From Alkalihalobacillus sp. YIM B00296 (GTDB taxonomy: Bacteria; Bacillota; Bacilli; Bacillales; Fictibacillaceae): a DNA stretch of 64,000 nucleotides. The first letter of the stretch is position 1; each line of letters begins with the position of its first letter. Location of the stretch: contig NZ_JAIBLJ010000017.1 of the NCBI RefSeq assembly GCF_020179385.1, positions 309 through 64,308 of the forward strand, read 5' to 3'. A program made the translations under genes and the position numbers. The notes beneath the pieces are model-generated. The model worked only from the letters and a program-made list of their open reading frames with translations. It made no database searches and was not told the DNA's origin. Positions 26,112-35,959 of the stretch are shown here, one piece after another.

Positions 26112-27623
26112 TCAATCCCAACGTTCCATCTTTTTGACGATTTTTTCTTTGAATAGTGTCAAAATGGTTGACTTTCTTTTGGCAGTTTTTTGCTTATGCC
26201 ACTCGTTATAACTTGGCACAAAGATGAGAATCGAGCCAGTAACAAGTAAATAACCCCACCAGGGAAGATTTCCCCAAAATGGTCTGGTCTGTAAAAATAC
26301 GTTAAGCAATAAAACACCAGCCCCGATAAAGAAATATGATTTTATCCGCTTAAATATTCCTGTAAGCATCGATAATAGTGACAGCGAACCGAGTATAAGG
26401 GCATCGTAAATTGTCGAGCTTTCAAGACCGTCTTTAATTAGTAATAACGAAACAATCAAAAGAACTGCCCATTGGATTTGATTTATGATTTTTTTATAGC
26501 TTCCTTGCATACAACGCCGAAGAAAAACTACAATTATGATCCAAGGTAAAACATAAACTTCTTGCTTCCATATAGGGGAAAGAATGATTTCATTTACAAC
26601 TGCATAATAAGGCTGCAGCAAGAGTCCACCTGAAAGAAATACAACAAACTTGAACCAGCTTGTCGGAACCCGTTTCCGTTGAATCCACAATCCTGCTGAG
26701 ATCAGTATACCTGGTAATGCTTTCATCCAAATCAATTCATGCTGAAAGGTATACATATACCCAAAGAAAATGAACGAAAATAACGTATAACTATCAATCA
26801 GCTTAAGTCGCCGGTCTTGAACTTTATATATAGATGTGTTTAATAATCGACCACTAATTAATAATCCCGTACCGATACAGGCTACAAGAAGGATTTTATA
26901 AACTTCTTCGATATCCGTCATACCTAATAACTGAATAGTACCCATAAGTATTAATAAAAGTAGAAGAGAATTGAACAGATCCCATTTTACTCTATGTAGG
27001 AAAATGAGTAATCCAACTGCATATGAGATGGTCAAAACGAATGTAAACCATCCATACGGGTCTACCATTAGAAAAGAGCCTATACCCAATATAGAAAAGG
27101 GAACGAGATAATAGGACGTCCTTCTTTTATAAAATAGGTTGGTGGTAAGCCAGAAGATCACCATCAATAAACTTGTAATCAGAAATGCATAGTGAACCTT
27201 GTCGTTGTAATGAAAATTTTCCAAGGTTACGGTTACTGTCATAAATAACGTTGTAAAAGTTCCATACAGCAACGGTTTAATTTTCCACTCCGTATGTGCC
27301 ATATAGGTACTGACAGCATATATTCCCACAGCAACTAAAAAACTCCAGAGTGATCTTTCATTGTATAGGATATACGTAGCCAATAATGCAAGAGGAAAAT
27401 AACAGTGAGCCACCCAGGCTAAACCGTTAGATAAGATAATGTCGTTTCTACGGATCAACAAGGTGATAATCAAAAGTAATACTCCTCCGAGAGTCAGCTG
27501 TATGGATTCTATGAAACCAGTAACTTCCCATGTTACATGTAAGGCGCGTACTAAAGTGAAATACCATACAAGGATTTCTTCCTTCTTAAGACGAGATATT
27601 TCATTTATAAATATTCTTCCCAT
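26112..27623 (-). CDS. Large polytopic membrane protein, probably 5'-truncated
   Basis: The 503-residue frame is hydrophobic almost throughout, with about 16 potential membrane segments. It ends in a basic tail (KEKIVKKMERWD). I do not recognise a named family. The ATG at 27623 has no ribosome binding site (upstream on the minus strand is CCAAGATTCATTA). The frame is open for 18 more codons without a start, and it directly abuts a decayed SLH gene on the other strand. I infer that a rearrangement removed the 5' part of a longer gene. It may still be expressed as a fragment or be a pseudogene. Confidence 0.6.
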   Translation of the reverse strand: MGRIFINEISRLKKEEILVWYFTLVRALHVTWEVTGFIESIQLTLGGVLLLIITLLIRRNDIILSNGLAWVAHCYFPLALLATYILYNERSLWSFLVAVGIYAVSTYMAHTEWKIKPLLYGTFTTLFMTVTVTLENFHYNDKVHYAFLITSLLMVIFWLTTNLFYKRRTSYYLVPFSILGIGSFLMVDPYGWFTFVLTISYAVGLLIFLHRVKWDLFNSLLLLLILMGTIQLLGMTDIEEVYKILLVACIGTGLLISGRLLNTSIYKVQDRRLKLIDSYTLFSFIFFGYMYTFQHELIWMKALPGILISAGLWIQRKRVPTSWFKFVVFLSGGLLLQPYYAVVNEIILSPIWKQEVYVLPWIIIVVFLRRCMQGSYKKIINQIQWAVLLIVSLLLIKDGLESSTIYDALILGSLSLLSMLTGIFKRIKSYFFIGAGVLLLNVFLQTRPFWGNLPWWGYLLVTGSILIFVPSYNEWHKQKTAKRKSTILTLFKEKIVKKMERWD

Positions 27624-27719
27624 TAATGAATCTTGGGTGCGATCAATTGTCTTGTTAGCTGGTATTGGAATTTACTTTGCGTTATATAAAGTGACGACCT
27701 TAAGATGGGTGTCTTATGT

Positions 27720-28132
27720 CATAGGGGTGATTACTAGAGGAGAAGCGGCCATGTTGTTGGGAAAAACTTTCGGTCTTGATACGATTAGGATAGGTACATT
27801 TATTCAGATGTGAGTAAGTCTTATTTTGCATCCGGTGTCATTCAAATATTAGCTGAAAGAGGAGTTTCAAAGGGTTACCCGGATGGGAGGTATTATCCTG
27901 ATCAATCATTATCGCGGGGGGACGCTGCAGTATTATTGAAAAGAGCGTTCAATCTAGAGGTTGATACTTATAGGGAAATCACGGATGTAAAAAAGGTCAT
28001 TATACATGAACCTATTTAAGCTCTCTATTCGAATGGAGTGACCTTGGGTTACCCTGACGATTCGTTTAAACCTGAAAAGCAAATCAGTAGAGCGGAATTT
28101 GTTGCACTAGTCAGTCGCATCCTTAAGCAATA
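27720..28132 (+). pseudogene. Decayed SLH-domain protein gene (three SLH repeats, frameshifted)
   Basis: Three consecutive SLH repeats can be read across two frame breaks. ITRGEAAMLLGKTFGLD (from about 27729) stops after GTFIQM. In another frame, SKSYFASGVIQILAERGVSK and LSRGDAAVLLKRAFNLE run to a TAA at 28017-28019. YPDDSFKPEKQISRAEFVAL then resumes and ends at 28132. The intact C-terminal order shows it was a surface protein tail. The upstream part is gone. Bases 27624-27719 are probably more of the same relic. Confidence 0.8.
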
Positions 28133-28167
28133 AAAAAGGTTTGATCCAAAGCGGGTCAAACCTTTTT
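28131..28167. terminator. Bidirectional terminator
   Basis: AAAAAAGGTTTGA(T)CC/GG(G)TCAAACCTTTTT hairpin between the SLH relic (+) and the SLH hydrolase gene (-). Confidence 0.85.
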
Positions 28168-28168
28168 A

Positions 28169-29179
28169 TCATTTATTCATCGCGCGATGTAAGAATACTG
28201 AAAATTCAGCTCTTGTTGCATTATTTTTAGGACGATACGTATTATCACTATATCCACCAGCAATTCCGTTTGTTGCTATGTTTTGTATTGGTTCATAAGC
28301 CCAAAAAGATTTAGGAACATCAACAAAAGTAGTTGCTGCTCCAACTTTAGCTAATTTGAATGCGCCTGAAAATAATGATGCAATTTCACTCCTTGTAATT
28401 TCTTCATTAGGCCGGAATGTATTATCTGGATACCCTTTGAAAAATCCGGCTTCCATCGATGCGTTGATTGCCTCTTTAGCCCAATGATTTTCCGGTACAT
28501 CAGGGGCAATTGATTTTCCATCTTTAATTGGTAGATCGAATGCCTCTGTCAGCATTGTTGCAACTTCAGCTCTTGTTATTGAATTGTTAGGTTTGAATAG
28601 ACTTTGATCGTAACCATTTATGATATCTTGTGATGAAAGGTATGTAATAGATTGATATGCCCAGTAATCTTTCGGTACATCGTGATATTGACCTTTCGGC
28701 AGTGTCGGTAAAGGTTCTTCTTTTACTTCCCCTTCTATTACTCTTCTTGCTCCTGTGTATTTAGGTCCCCAATAATAAGGGTCATTGATGGATGTCTTCT
28801 TCACGCCGCTTGATGCCGCATGGACAAAATATCCGTCACCTACATAAATTCCAGAATGTGATACGCCTGCTTTATATGTATTAGAAAAATAAACGATATC
28901 GCCTGATTGTAAGTTTGATTTTGAAACCGCTGTGCCAACTTTGGATTGGTCTAGTGAAGTTCTTGGTAGTGAAATGCCGACCTTATTAAATACGTAGACC
29001 ATAAACCCTGAACAATCAAACCCACTAGGTGTCGTTCCTCCGTATTTATAAGGTGTTCCTATGTATTGTTTAGCAATTGAAACGACTTGATCCCCTTTAC
29101 TGCTCGCATAGGCTGATGGTGTCACTAGGGTCGCTGCAACCAGCACTACTGCAAACAGACTCAGCATTTTACGAAACAC
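28169..29179 (-). CDS. Secreted NlpC/P60 endopeptidase with three C-terminal SLH domains
   Basis: 336 residues: signal peptide (about 1-25, ending YASS), then NlpC/P60 (about 27-148) with the complete triad C56 in FDCSGF, H108 in VSHSGIY and H120 in YFVHAA. A short proline-rich linker follows, then SLH repeats at about 165-215, 226-275 and 285-333, each ending in an (I/A)TR(A/S)E motif. The enzyme should cleave peptidoglycan peptides while held on the wall by the SLH-binding polymer. It differs from the two LysM paralogues in both anchor and third catalytic residue. A WalR-type box overlaps its promoter. Confidence 0.94.
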   Translation of the reverse strand: MFRKMLSLFAVVLVAATLVTPSAYASSKGDQVVSIAKQYIGTPYKYGGTTPSGFDCSGFMVYVFNKVGISLPRTSLDQSKVGTAVSKSNLQSGDIVYFSNTYKAGVSHSGIYVGDGYFVHAASSGVKKTSINDPYYWGPKYTGARRVIEGEVKEEPLPTLPKGQYHDVPKDYWAYQSITYLSSQDIINGYDQSLFKPNNSITRAEVATMLTEAFDLPIKDGKSIAPDVPENHWAKEAINASMEAGFFKGYPDNTFRPNEEITRSEIASLFSGAFKLAKVGAATTFVDVPKSFWAYEPIQNIATNGIAGGYSDNTYRPKNNATRAEFSVFLHRAMNK

Positions 29180-29235
29180 TGAAAACCCTCCCCTTATTAA
29201 TACAATTTTCTATGTTTTCTTACAAAATAAAGTTT

Positions 29236-29275
29236 ATCATACAAAAATAACCTGTATGATTACAGTTATGTAACA
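29236..29275 (-). promoter_or_regulatory. Promoter with WalR-type operator for the SLH NlpC/P60 gene
   Basis: On the minus strand TGTTAC-N5-TGTAAT (29275 to 29259) fits the WalR consensus TGTWAH-N5-TGTWAH. The second half-site lies exactly 17 bases upstream of TATGAT (29241-29236), so it occupies the -35 position. This arrangement suggests direct control by the essential WalRK two-component system. Confidence 0.62.
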
Positions 29276-29440
29276 AAAATTCACAAGATTATTATGAAAT
29301 AGATATATAATACCAATGGATAACTGATAAGTTTTTGTGAATAGGAAATTTATTCAGAGACTTTATTTTAATTTGTCGATAAAGGTTGATTTATGTAATT
29401 TGTTGTTACATTTTGAATAAAATAACAACAAATGAATAAA

Positions 29441-29470
29441 TTGACTTAATTAAGACTTTTGTATTACAAT
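29441..29470 (+). promoter_or_regulatory. SigA-type promoter of the SLH subtilase gene
   Basis: TTGACT (29441-29446), an 18-bp spacer and TACAAT (29465-29470). Upstream, an imperfect palindrome ATGTAA-N7-TTACAT at about 29395-29412 looks WalR-like but has the wrong half-site spacing. Confidence 0.6.
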
Positions 29471-29544
29471 AATTTATGTAATTTTCGGAAAAATTCTCTG
29501 TTTTTCGATGATTACACCAAAACTTTTAAGGGGGGATTGGAAGG

Positions 29545-32500
29545 ATGAAAATGCGAAAGCCTTTTCTATTTCTAGTAATCTTCTTACTGGCCTTTTCTAA
29601 TGTTGCTTTTGGTGCAACTAGTCCAGTATCTAAGAGTTCACTAGAAAAAGAGCAAAAGCAAGATCGTCAATTGGTTAAGACCATTGAAAAACAAGACACT
29701 GACAAGAAATACAAGCCAAGTGATGAGGTAAGAATCATCGTAGAATTGAAGGGTGAACCAACGATGTTTTCTGCCCAGAGTTCTGGAAAGAGCTATCAAG
29801 ATTTATCTGAATCAGCTAAAAAGAAGCTGAGAAATGATGCTCTAGATGCTCAAAAGAAAGTGAAAGAAAACATCAAAAAAGCTTCAATTCCAATGGAATA
29901 CAATCAAAGTTTTACAACAATCGTCAATGGTTTCAGTGGTAAAGTCCAATATAAATTCATTGAAATGATTGAAAAACAAGCTAGTGTAGAAAATGTACAT
30001 ATAGCCAACAGGTATGAAAGACCTAAGCTTGAAGAACCGGATATGGTTTATAGTAAAGAACTGGTTAAAGCTCAACAGACTTGGGAAGATTTCGGTTATA
30101 AAGGTGAAGGAATGACAGTAGCTGTGATTGACACAGGTATCGATCCTTCTCATAGGGATATGGTTTTAAGCGAAGAAACTGAACCTGAACTTTCTGAACA
30201 ATCAGTTAAAAACATGATTGCTGAAGAAGGTTTGCCAGGAAAATACTTCACTGAAAAAGTTCCGTATGGCTATAATTATGCGGATGAAAATCAAGAAGTC
30301 CTTGATCTCGGACCGGGCGCTAGCATGCATGGTATGCACGTTTCTGGAACAGTAGGGGCAAACGGTGATGAAGAAAACGGTGGAATCAAAGGTATCGCAC
30401 CAGAAGCTCAAATCCTTGGGATGAAGGTTTTTGGAAACGACCCGGAAATGCCGTTCACCTATAGTGATATTTATGTAAAAGCGATTGATGATGCAATCAT
30501 TTTAGGCGCGGATGTTATCAATATGAGCTTGGGCTCAACAGCTGCTTTTGTACGTCCAGAAGATCCAGAACAGAAAGCAATTGAAAGAGCAGTCAACAAT
30601 GGACTCATGATGGCGATATCTGCTGGTAACTCTGCAAGATTTGGAGAAGGGTTTGACGATCCATATGCTAGTAATCCTGATATTGGGGTAGTTGGATCAC
30701 CTGGTTTATCAACTGACTCATTGCAGGTTGCTTCATTTGAAAATCAATATTTGGATTTGGCAGGATTTAATGTAACAGTCGATGGGGAAGAACGCGATCC
30801 AGTTGCATATCTTTCCGCTAGCAGTGTAGATCCTTCTACGCTTGGAGAAGGCAATTACGAAGTCGTCTATGCAGGACTGGGCAGGATGCCTGGAGACTCT
30901 ACTGAAGAACCAGATGCAAATGATTTTGAAGGTGTAGATGTTGAAGGTAAGATTGCACTAATCCAGCGTGGTCAATCTACTTTTGTATCCAAGGCATTGA
31001 ATGCCCAAGAGCATGGTGCAGTCGGTGTAATCATATTCAACAATACGTCAGGCTATGTAAGTATGGCAACTGACCCAAGTATTAATATCCCTCAGCTATT
31101 CATTTTGAAACAACCAGGTGATCAGTTGAGAGACGAATTGAATGCAGGAAAGACGGTTGAAATTGCGTTCAAGGGTGAAAAAGTTACAGCATTGAACCCT
31201 GAGAGCGGTAAACTTTCAAGCTTTACTTCTTGGGGTGTTACACCTAACTTGGATTTTAAACCTGAGATCACTGCGCCAGGTGGAAATATACTGTCGACCC
31301 TTAACGATGACAAGTATGGCTTGATGAGTGGTACGTCAATGGCTGCCCCACACGTAGCTGGTGGTTCTGCACTCGTTATACAAAGAGTGGATGAAGAATT
31401 TGATTTATCGAATTCTGATCGCGTGGAAATGGCGAAGAACATCTTGATGAACACGTCAAAACCACAATTAGATAAAGGTCTCTACAATGATTATTATAAG
31501 CCTGGTTTGAACTATTCTCCTCGTAGACAGGGTGCTGGGTTAATGGATCTTCATGCTGCGATGAGCACACCTGTCGTAGTTACTGAAGTTGAATCTGGTA
31601 TTGGTAAAGTCGCCCTTAAAGAAATGGCTGACCATGCTACATTTACTTTAAAACTTGAAAACTTCAGTGATCAGAGTGCTTTATATAAAACAAAAGGAAC
31701 CGTACAAACAGATTTGGTTTTCGGTGGCTATAACTATGTTGAAACTCAAGGAATCTTTAAAGATGGTACGATCAGTGAGGAAGCTCCGTATCTTGGTGAA
31801 TTCCCAATCGAAATCACTTCCGCAAACGGTAGTGAAGTTGATGGTGAGTATCAAGTTCTCGTCCCAGCAAATGACTCGATCGAGGTTGAAGTTTCTATCG
31901 ACCTAACAGACGCAATCGATTGGGGTAACAATTTAACACTTTCTAAAGTATTTGAAAATGGTCATTTTGTAGAAGGATTTGTGTCTTTCACTGATGTAAA
32001 TGATACGAACCCTGAATTGAATGTTCCTTATGTAGGATTTAATGGGGATTGGGATCAAGCTCCAATCGTAGACAAGACCATTTATGAAGATGGTTCATTC
32101 TATGGTATCACTGGGTTGGTTTCTCCAGCTGGAAACAATTATGGTTTCTTAGGTACAAATGCTGTATCTGACGAAGCACACGGTGATAAGATTGCGTTCT
32201 CACCAAATGGTGATGGCGTACAAGACACAGTATTGCCAGTTCTTTCTTTCCTTAGGAATGCCAAGAAAGTGAAGTTTTCAGTTTTAGATGAGGATGAAAA
32301 TGAATTATTAACACTTCGCACGGAAAATGATGTAAGAAAGCACTATTATGATGGTGGAGCAGGGGAGATGTATACGATCTTTAATGCTGCATCTTGGAAT
32401 GGTAAGCATAAAGGTGAAGTACTTGAAGACGGATTATATCATTATCAGATTGAATCAGTAGTCGATTTTGCTGATGCTGATAGGCAATCCAAAAAGATTC

Positions 32501-33864
32501 CTGTCTATATTGATACTAAGGACCCATCCATTGATGTATCATACGACGAGGAATCAGGCAAAATCTCTTGGACAGCTGATGATGAAGGTGTAGGTGTCTC
32601 TCACTTCGAGGTACTAGTAAACAATAAGAGTGTACTAGATACACCATTAGCATCTGATGCTACAGAATATACATTAGAGAATACAAGTGATGTAAAAACG
32701 GTTAAAGTCGTGACATATGACTGGGCTGGAAACTCCGGCATGGATACAGCAGGTGAGCCTGATGAAACAATCCCATTCGTTACAGCAGTAACTCCTGAAG
32801 CTCTTGGTGTGTACGCTGACAGAATTGTTAAAGTTCAAGGTTACGTGAACGATGATTCTGATGTCGAAAAGCTTCTTATAAATGGGAAGCAAGTCAAGTT
32901 GACATGGGATGACGCGAATAAGCGATACACATTTGATACTAATGTAGAGTTCAAAACGGACGGTATTAAAGACATCCATTTTGTTGGAGTTGACGCTAGT
33001 GGAAATGAAATTTCATTCAAACGCACAGTCGTAATAGATTCGATAAAACCGGAACTTGAAGTCAAAGGCCCACATTTTACGAACAAAGATAAAGTTGAAC
33101 TCGATTTCAAATTAGCAGATAACTATGATCAATTACGCTTCTATATTGATGGTAGTGAGGTTTATTACAAAGAGTTCAAAGAGCCATATGAAATGAGATC
33201 TTTCTCTAAAGCATTGACTGAAGAAGTTTCATTAAAAGATGGGGAAAATCGCATTGAATTGAAATTGATCGATCTAGCTGGAAACACAACTACAAAGAAT
33301 ATCATGATCTACCAAACAGATAAGAATGCAAAAGATTTTAAAGATGTAAAAGATAATCATTGGGCTAAGGATGCTATTCAAACACTAAACGTAATGGGTG
33401 TTATCAATGGCTATACGGATGGAAACTTTGGTGTTAACGATGAAGTCTCCAGAGTACATGCGGCTCAAATGATTGTACGTGAACTGGGCCTAAGCACAGA
33501 GAATCGTCCGGATCCTGGATTTAAGGATGTAAAACCAGACAGCTATGGTTACGCGGAAATTGAAGCTATAGCTGATGAAGGTATCATGATCGGCTATGAT
33601 GGCAACTTTAATCCTAACAATACGGTTACACGTGCTGAAATGACGAAGATCTTAGTGGAAGCCTACGACTTGAAGGGATCTGCAAAGCACAACTTTACAG
33701 ATATTCCTGTAGATCACTGGAGTGTTGAGTATATCAATACAATGGTAGCAAATGGTTTTATAGCCGGTTATGCGGACAACACATTCAAACCAAATAAAAA
33801 GCTTACAAGAGCAGAATTTGCTACATTATTGATAAGAATCAAAGACGACCGTTTCAAAAATTAA
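29545..33864 (+). CDS. Large S8 (subtilisin-like) surface protease with PA insert, fibronectin-like domains and three SLH domains
   Basis: 1439 residues: signal peptide (about 1-23), inhibitor-I9-like propeptide (about 60-155) and a catalytic domain with D196 in AVIDTGID, H262 in HGMHVSGT, N362 in ISAGNS and S598 in SGTSMAAPHVAGG. A protease-associated (PA) domain is inserted at about 425-545. A beta-sandwich region (Vpr/C5a-peptidase-like Fn3) follows at about 680-860, then Ig-like modules to about 1260. Three SLH repeats close the protein (about 1265-1435, with SRVHAAQMIVREL, VTRAEMTKILVEAY and LTRAEFATLLIRI). It should mature surface proteins or degrade peptides at the wall. ATG 29545 follows AAGGGGGGATTGGAAGG. 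Confidence 0.94.
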   Translation: MKMRKPFLFLVIFLLAFSNVAFGATSPVSKSSLEKEQKQDRQLVKTIEKQDTDKKYKPSDEVRIIVELKGEPTMFSAQSSGKSYQDLSESAKKKLRNDALDAQKKVKENIKKASIPMEYNQSFTTIVNGFSGKVQYKFIEMIEKQASVENVHIANRYERPKLEEPDMVYSKELVKAQQTWEDFGYKGEGMTVAVIDTGIDPSHRDMVLSEETEPELSEQSVKNMIAEEGLPGKYFTEKVPYGYNYADENQEVLDLGPGASMHGMHVSGTVGANGDEENGGIKGIAPEAQILGMKVFGNDPEMPFTYSDIYVKAIDDAIILGADVINMSLGSTAAFVRPEDPEQKAIERAVNNGLMMAISAGNSARFGEGFDDPYASNPDIGVVGSPGLSTDSLQVASFENQYLDLAGFNVTVDGEERDPVAYLSASSVDPSTLGEGNYEVVYAGLGRMPGDSTEEPDANDFEGVDVEGKIALIQRGQSTFVSKALNAQEHGAVGVIIFNNTSGYVSMATDPSINIPQLFILKQPGDQLRDELNAGKTVEIAFKGEKVTALNPESGKLSSFTSWGVTPNLDFKPEITAPGGNILSTLNDDKYGLMSGTSMAAPHVAGGSALVIQRVDEEFDLSNSDRVEMAKNILMNTSKPQLDKGLYNDYYKPGLNYSPRRQGAGLMDLHAAMSTPVVVTEVESGIGKVALKEMADHATFTLKLENFSDQSALYKTKGTVQTDLVFGGYNYVETQGIFKDGTISEEAPYLGEFPIEITSANGSEVDGEYQVLVPANDSIEVEVSIDLTDAIDWGNNLTLSKVFENGHFVEGFVSFTDVNDTNPELNVPYVGFNGDWDQAPIVDKTIYEDGSFYGITGLVSPAGNNYGFLGTNAVSDEAHGDKIAFSPNGDGVQDTVLPVLSFLRNAKKVKFSVLDEDENELLTLRTENDVRKHYYDGGAGEMYTIFNAASWNGKHKGEVLEDGLYHYQIESVVDFADADRQSKKIPVYIDTKDPSIDVSYDEESGKISWTADDEGVGVSHFEVLVNNKSVLDTPLASDATEYTLENTSDVKTVKVVTYDWAGNSGMDTAGEPDETIPFVTAVTPEALGVYADRIVKVQGYVNDDSDVEKLLINGKQVKLTWDDANKRYTFDTNVEFKTDGIKDIHFVGVDASGNEISFKRTVVIDSIKPELEVKGPHFTNKDKVELDFKLADNYDQLRFYIDGSEVYYKEFKEPYEMRSFSKALTEEVSLKDGENRIELKLIDLAGNTTTKNIMIYQTDKNAKDFKDVKDNHWAKDAIQTLNVMGVINGYTDGNFGVNDEVSRVHAAQMIVRELGLSTENRPDPGFKDVKPDSYGYAEIEAIADEGIMIGYDGNFNPNNTVTRAEMTKILVEAYDLKGSAKHNFTDIPVDHWSVEYINTMVANGFIAGYADNTFKPNKKLTRAEFATLLIRIKDDRFKN

Positions 33865-33882
33865 TACTCAGAAAAAAATGAA

Positions 33883-33911
33883 GGGCAATCCTTTGGGTTG
33901 CTCTTTTTTGA
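33883..33911 (+). terminator. Rho-independent terminator
   Basis: GGGCAATCC/GGGTTGCTC hairpin with G-U pairing, followed by TTTTTT. Confidence 0.75.
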
Positions 33912-33965
33912 TTTCTTACAAATATTAATAGTCTATAAAGGTTTTGTGAACTTGGTTAACGGCTA

Positions 33966-33993
33966 TTGACTCTTAGGTACGGTTTGTTAGTAT
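33966..33993 (+). promoter_or_regulatory. Promoter of the acyltransferase gene
   Basis: TTGACT (33966-33971), a 16-bp spacer and TAGTAT (33988-33993). Confidence 0.5.
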
Positions 33994-34053
33994 GAAATAA
34001 ATGTCGTACTTTGTAAGAAAATAACAGGTTTTCTATAGTGAGTTGGTGAATTT

Positions 34054-35253
34054 GTGGGAGATAAAAAACAAAGATTAAGCTTAGATGAAATCCAATTAGC
34101 AAGAGCGTTTGCTATCATTGCAGTATTGCTTGTTCATTCTACCTCTATAGGGGTTACAAGTGTGCAGACTGATTCATTACTATTTCCTATTTATAATTTT
34201 TTCAATGTTGCAGGCAAACTCGGTACCCCGACCTTTATTATGTTGAGCAGTTTTGTTCTTTTTTATAATTATTATCCGCGGAAAACAGACATGAATTTAT
34301 TTAAGAATTTTTATATGAAGCGGTTGAAATATATATTGATTCCTTATTTAATCTTTTCAGCTCTTTATTTCGGTGTAAAATGGTTTGCTTATTATGACTA
34401 TCCGAGTATTGGGGTCGCTTTGAATAAGTTTTTATATTTAGTAGCGCTTGGTAAGGCTCATCCTCATCTTTATTTTGTATTTATCAGCGTGCAATTATAT
34501 TTATTATTTCCATTTTTTATGCTGTTATTTAAAAAATTCAAGCCTTTAAGAAAGCATGCATTCTGGATCGGTATAGCAATTCAATGGATATGGGTATATT
34601 TGAACAAAGAATATTTCCATATCACATTAAAAGGATCGATTTCGTTATCATATATGTCCTTTTATTTTGTTGGCGCATATCTTGGAATCTACTATCATGA
34701 GTTACGTGATAAAATGAAAGATCAGTTGATTCGATTTAAGACACTTGCCTTTGTTTTTACCACATATGGTGCTCTTGTAGTTTTGTACACCGGTTATATG
34801 TATTTAGTACGGATCGGTGCCATACAAATGGTTTCAAAAAATCTCCCGAGTATAGCAAACCAATATTTAGGGGAATTTGTTTGGGCTACCCATGCACTGT
34901 TTGCAGGATTGGGATTATTCCTGCTCGCTCATTGGGCAGAAAAGACTTTTCAGCCAAGTAGAAAAAGATTGTTTATGGAAATTGGAGCTACCTCTTTTGG
35001 GATTTACTTAATACATCCGTTGTTTCTTATGATTATGAGGTATTTCGTTCAGGGTGGATCTCCGCTAGTGTTTAATGGATGGCAATTAATAACCTTTATT
35101 GTGATTTCTATTCTAAGTTGGGTAGTTGTCCGAATCACTTATAAAATTATTCCTCGATATTGGATCATATTCGGAAAGATGCCTCCAATGGAAACAAGGA
35201 GAAAATACAAAGTGGATACAAATAGAAACACTTCGACATCTCTATCGAGTTAA
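34054..35253 (+). CDS. Acyltransferase 3 family membrane protein (OatA/PatB-like membrane domain)
   Basis: 399 residues, about ten membrane helices. The family motif with the conserved histidine, RAFAIIAVLLVHSTS, is near residue 18; FGIYLIHPLFLMI near 310 is the second hallmark. No extracellular SGNH domain is attached. These proteins move acyl groups, usually acetyl, across the membrane to a glycan. In SLH-bearing bacilli, O-acetylation of the secondary wall polymer is known (PatA/PatB in B. anthracis), so that is a reasonable but unproven role. GTG start at 34054 with a weak GGTGA ribosome binding site. The gene stands alone between two terminators. Confidence 0.85.
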   Translation: MGDKKQRLSLDEIQLARAFAIIAVLLVHSTSIGVTSVQTDSLLFPIYNFFNVAGKLGTPTFIMLSSFVLFYNYYPRKTDMNLFKNFYMKRLKYILIPYLIFSALYFGVKWFAYYDYPSIGVALNKFLYLVALGKAHPHLYFVFISVQLYLLFPFFMLLFKKFKPLRKHAFWIGIAIQWIWVYLNKEYFHITLKGSISLSYMSFYFVGAYLGIYYHELRDKMKDQLIRFKTLAFVFTTYGALVVLYTGYMYLVRIGAIQMVSKNLPSIANQYLGEFVWATHALFAGLGLFLLAHWAEKTFQPSRKRLFMEIGATSFGIYLIHPLFLMIMRYFVQGGSPLVFNGWQLITFIVISILSWVVVRITYKIIPRYWIIFGKMPPMETRRKYKVDTNRNTSTSLSS

Positions 35254-35277
35254 AAATAGTTTGTATGAGTAAAGTAA

Positions 35278-35324
35278 AAGAGGCTGACTAGGGTATTAAA
35301 ACTTCGATACTAAGTCAGCCTCTT
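35278..35324. terminator. Bidirectional terminator
   Basis: A 12-bp stem AAGAGGCTGACT/AGTCAGCCTCTT between the converging genes at 34054 (+) and 35332 (-). Confidence 0.88.
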
Positions 35325-35331
35325 ACTTATC

Positions 35332-35742
35332 TTATTTTTCTTGTATATCAGTAAGGTATAATGCACCATCTTTTTCTTCATATGTAAAAGTTATTTTAGT
35401 ATCAATTTCTAGAGATTCAATTTTTTCTTTGAGGTCTTCATTAAATTGAAAGGCTTGTGGGCCATCTTCCACCATGATTTCGATTGTGTGACCATCTGCT
35501 TGACCGCTATAGGTCCCTTCACCCTTTTTTTGTTCTGGGGTAGCATCTTCTTCTGGAGTGCCCTCTTCAGTGGTCTCTTCTTCAGTAGCGTCTTCATTAT
35601 TATTTTCAGTATCTTCGCTTGTTAACTGTTCTGTACCGTCTTCAGCAGTCTGCTCTCCCGGCTCTTCTGTTGTTGTTCCGCACCCTGTCATTAAGGCAGT
35701 AGCAAGCAGTATCACTCCTACGATTCTTTTCCATTCCTCCAT
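35332..35742 (-). CDS. Small lipoprotein of unknown function
   Basis: About 136 residues from ATG 35742, behind GGAGGA; the frame upstream has no ribosome binding site. The signal peptide ends with lipobox LMTGC. An acidic, threonine-rich linker (about 24-75, many Glu-Asp-Thr runs) leads to a compact C-terminal domain (about 76-136) with GTYSGQADGHTIEIMVED and KITFTYEEKDGALYLTDI, a small beta-fold. The cell should display it on the outer face of the membrane, with the linker reaching into the wall. Family not recognised. Confidence 0.75.
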   Translation of the reverse strand: MEEWKRIVGVILLATALMTGCGTTTEEPGEQTAEDGTEQLTSEDTENNNEDATEEETTEEGTPEEDATPEQKKGEGTYSGQADGHTIEIMVEDGPQAFQFNEDLKEKIESLEIDTKITFTYEEKDGALYLTDIQEK

Positions 35743-35876
35743 TTTGATTCCTCCAATGTTGTAATTTAACATTATTTTAACAAATTGGAAGAGGAAAATG
35801 GGTAGATCGGTGTAAACTCAGTTCTTTATCCCTAGGTAATTCTTACATCCTTTCGCGCCCTATTTTCCCTGCAAAA

Positions 35877-35917
35877 AACTGATAGATGAGATGTATCATA
35901 TATCTTATCTATCAGTT
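35877..35917. terminator. Strong hairpin, terminator-like
   Basis: Arms AACTGATAGATGAGAT and ATCTTATCTATCAGTT pair in 15 of 16 positions around a 9-nt loop. It lies beyond the 3' end of the SLH relic on the minus strand. Confidence 0.65.
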
Positions 35918-35959
35918 TATTTGACTTCTTCACGTTCTACAGGTCGATTAGGAGCCTAT

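Noticed and set aside
27439-27813. 124-codon plus-strand frame overlapping the large membrane gene
   Set aside because: Only its last part (after about 27720) is meaningful, as a decayed SLH repeat; the first part is the complement of the membrane gene.
29395-29412. WalR-like palindrome upstream of the SLH protease
   Set aside because: The half-sites TGTAAT and TGTTAC are four bases apart, not five, so it does not meet the consensus.
35332-35742. Repeated Glu/Thr codons in the lipoprotein linker as a tandem DNA repeat
   Set aside because: The bases are only loosely repetitive; this is a compositionally biased linker, not a regular tandem repeat.
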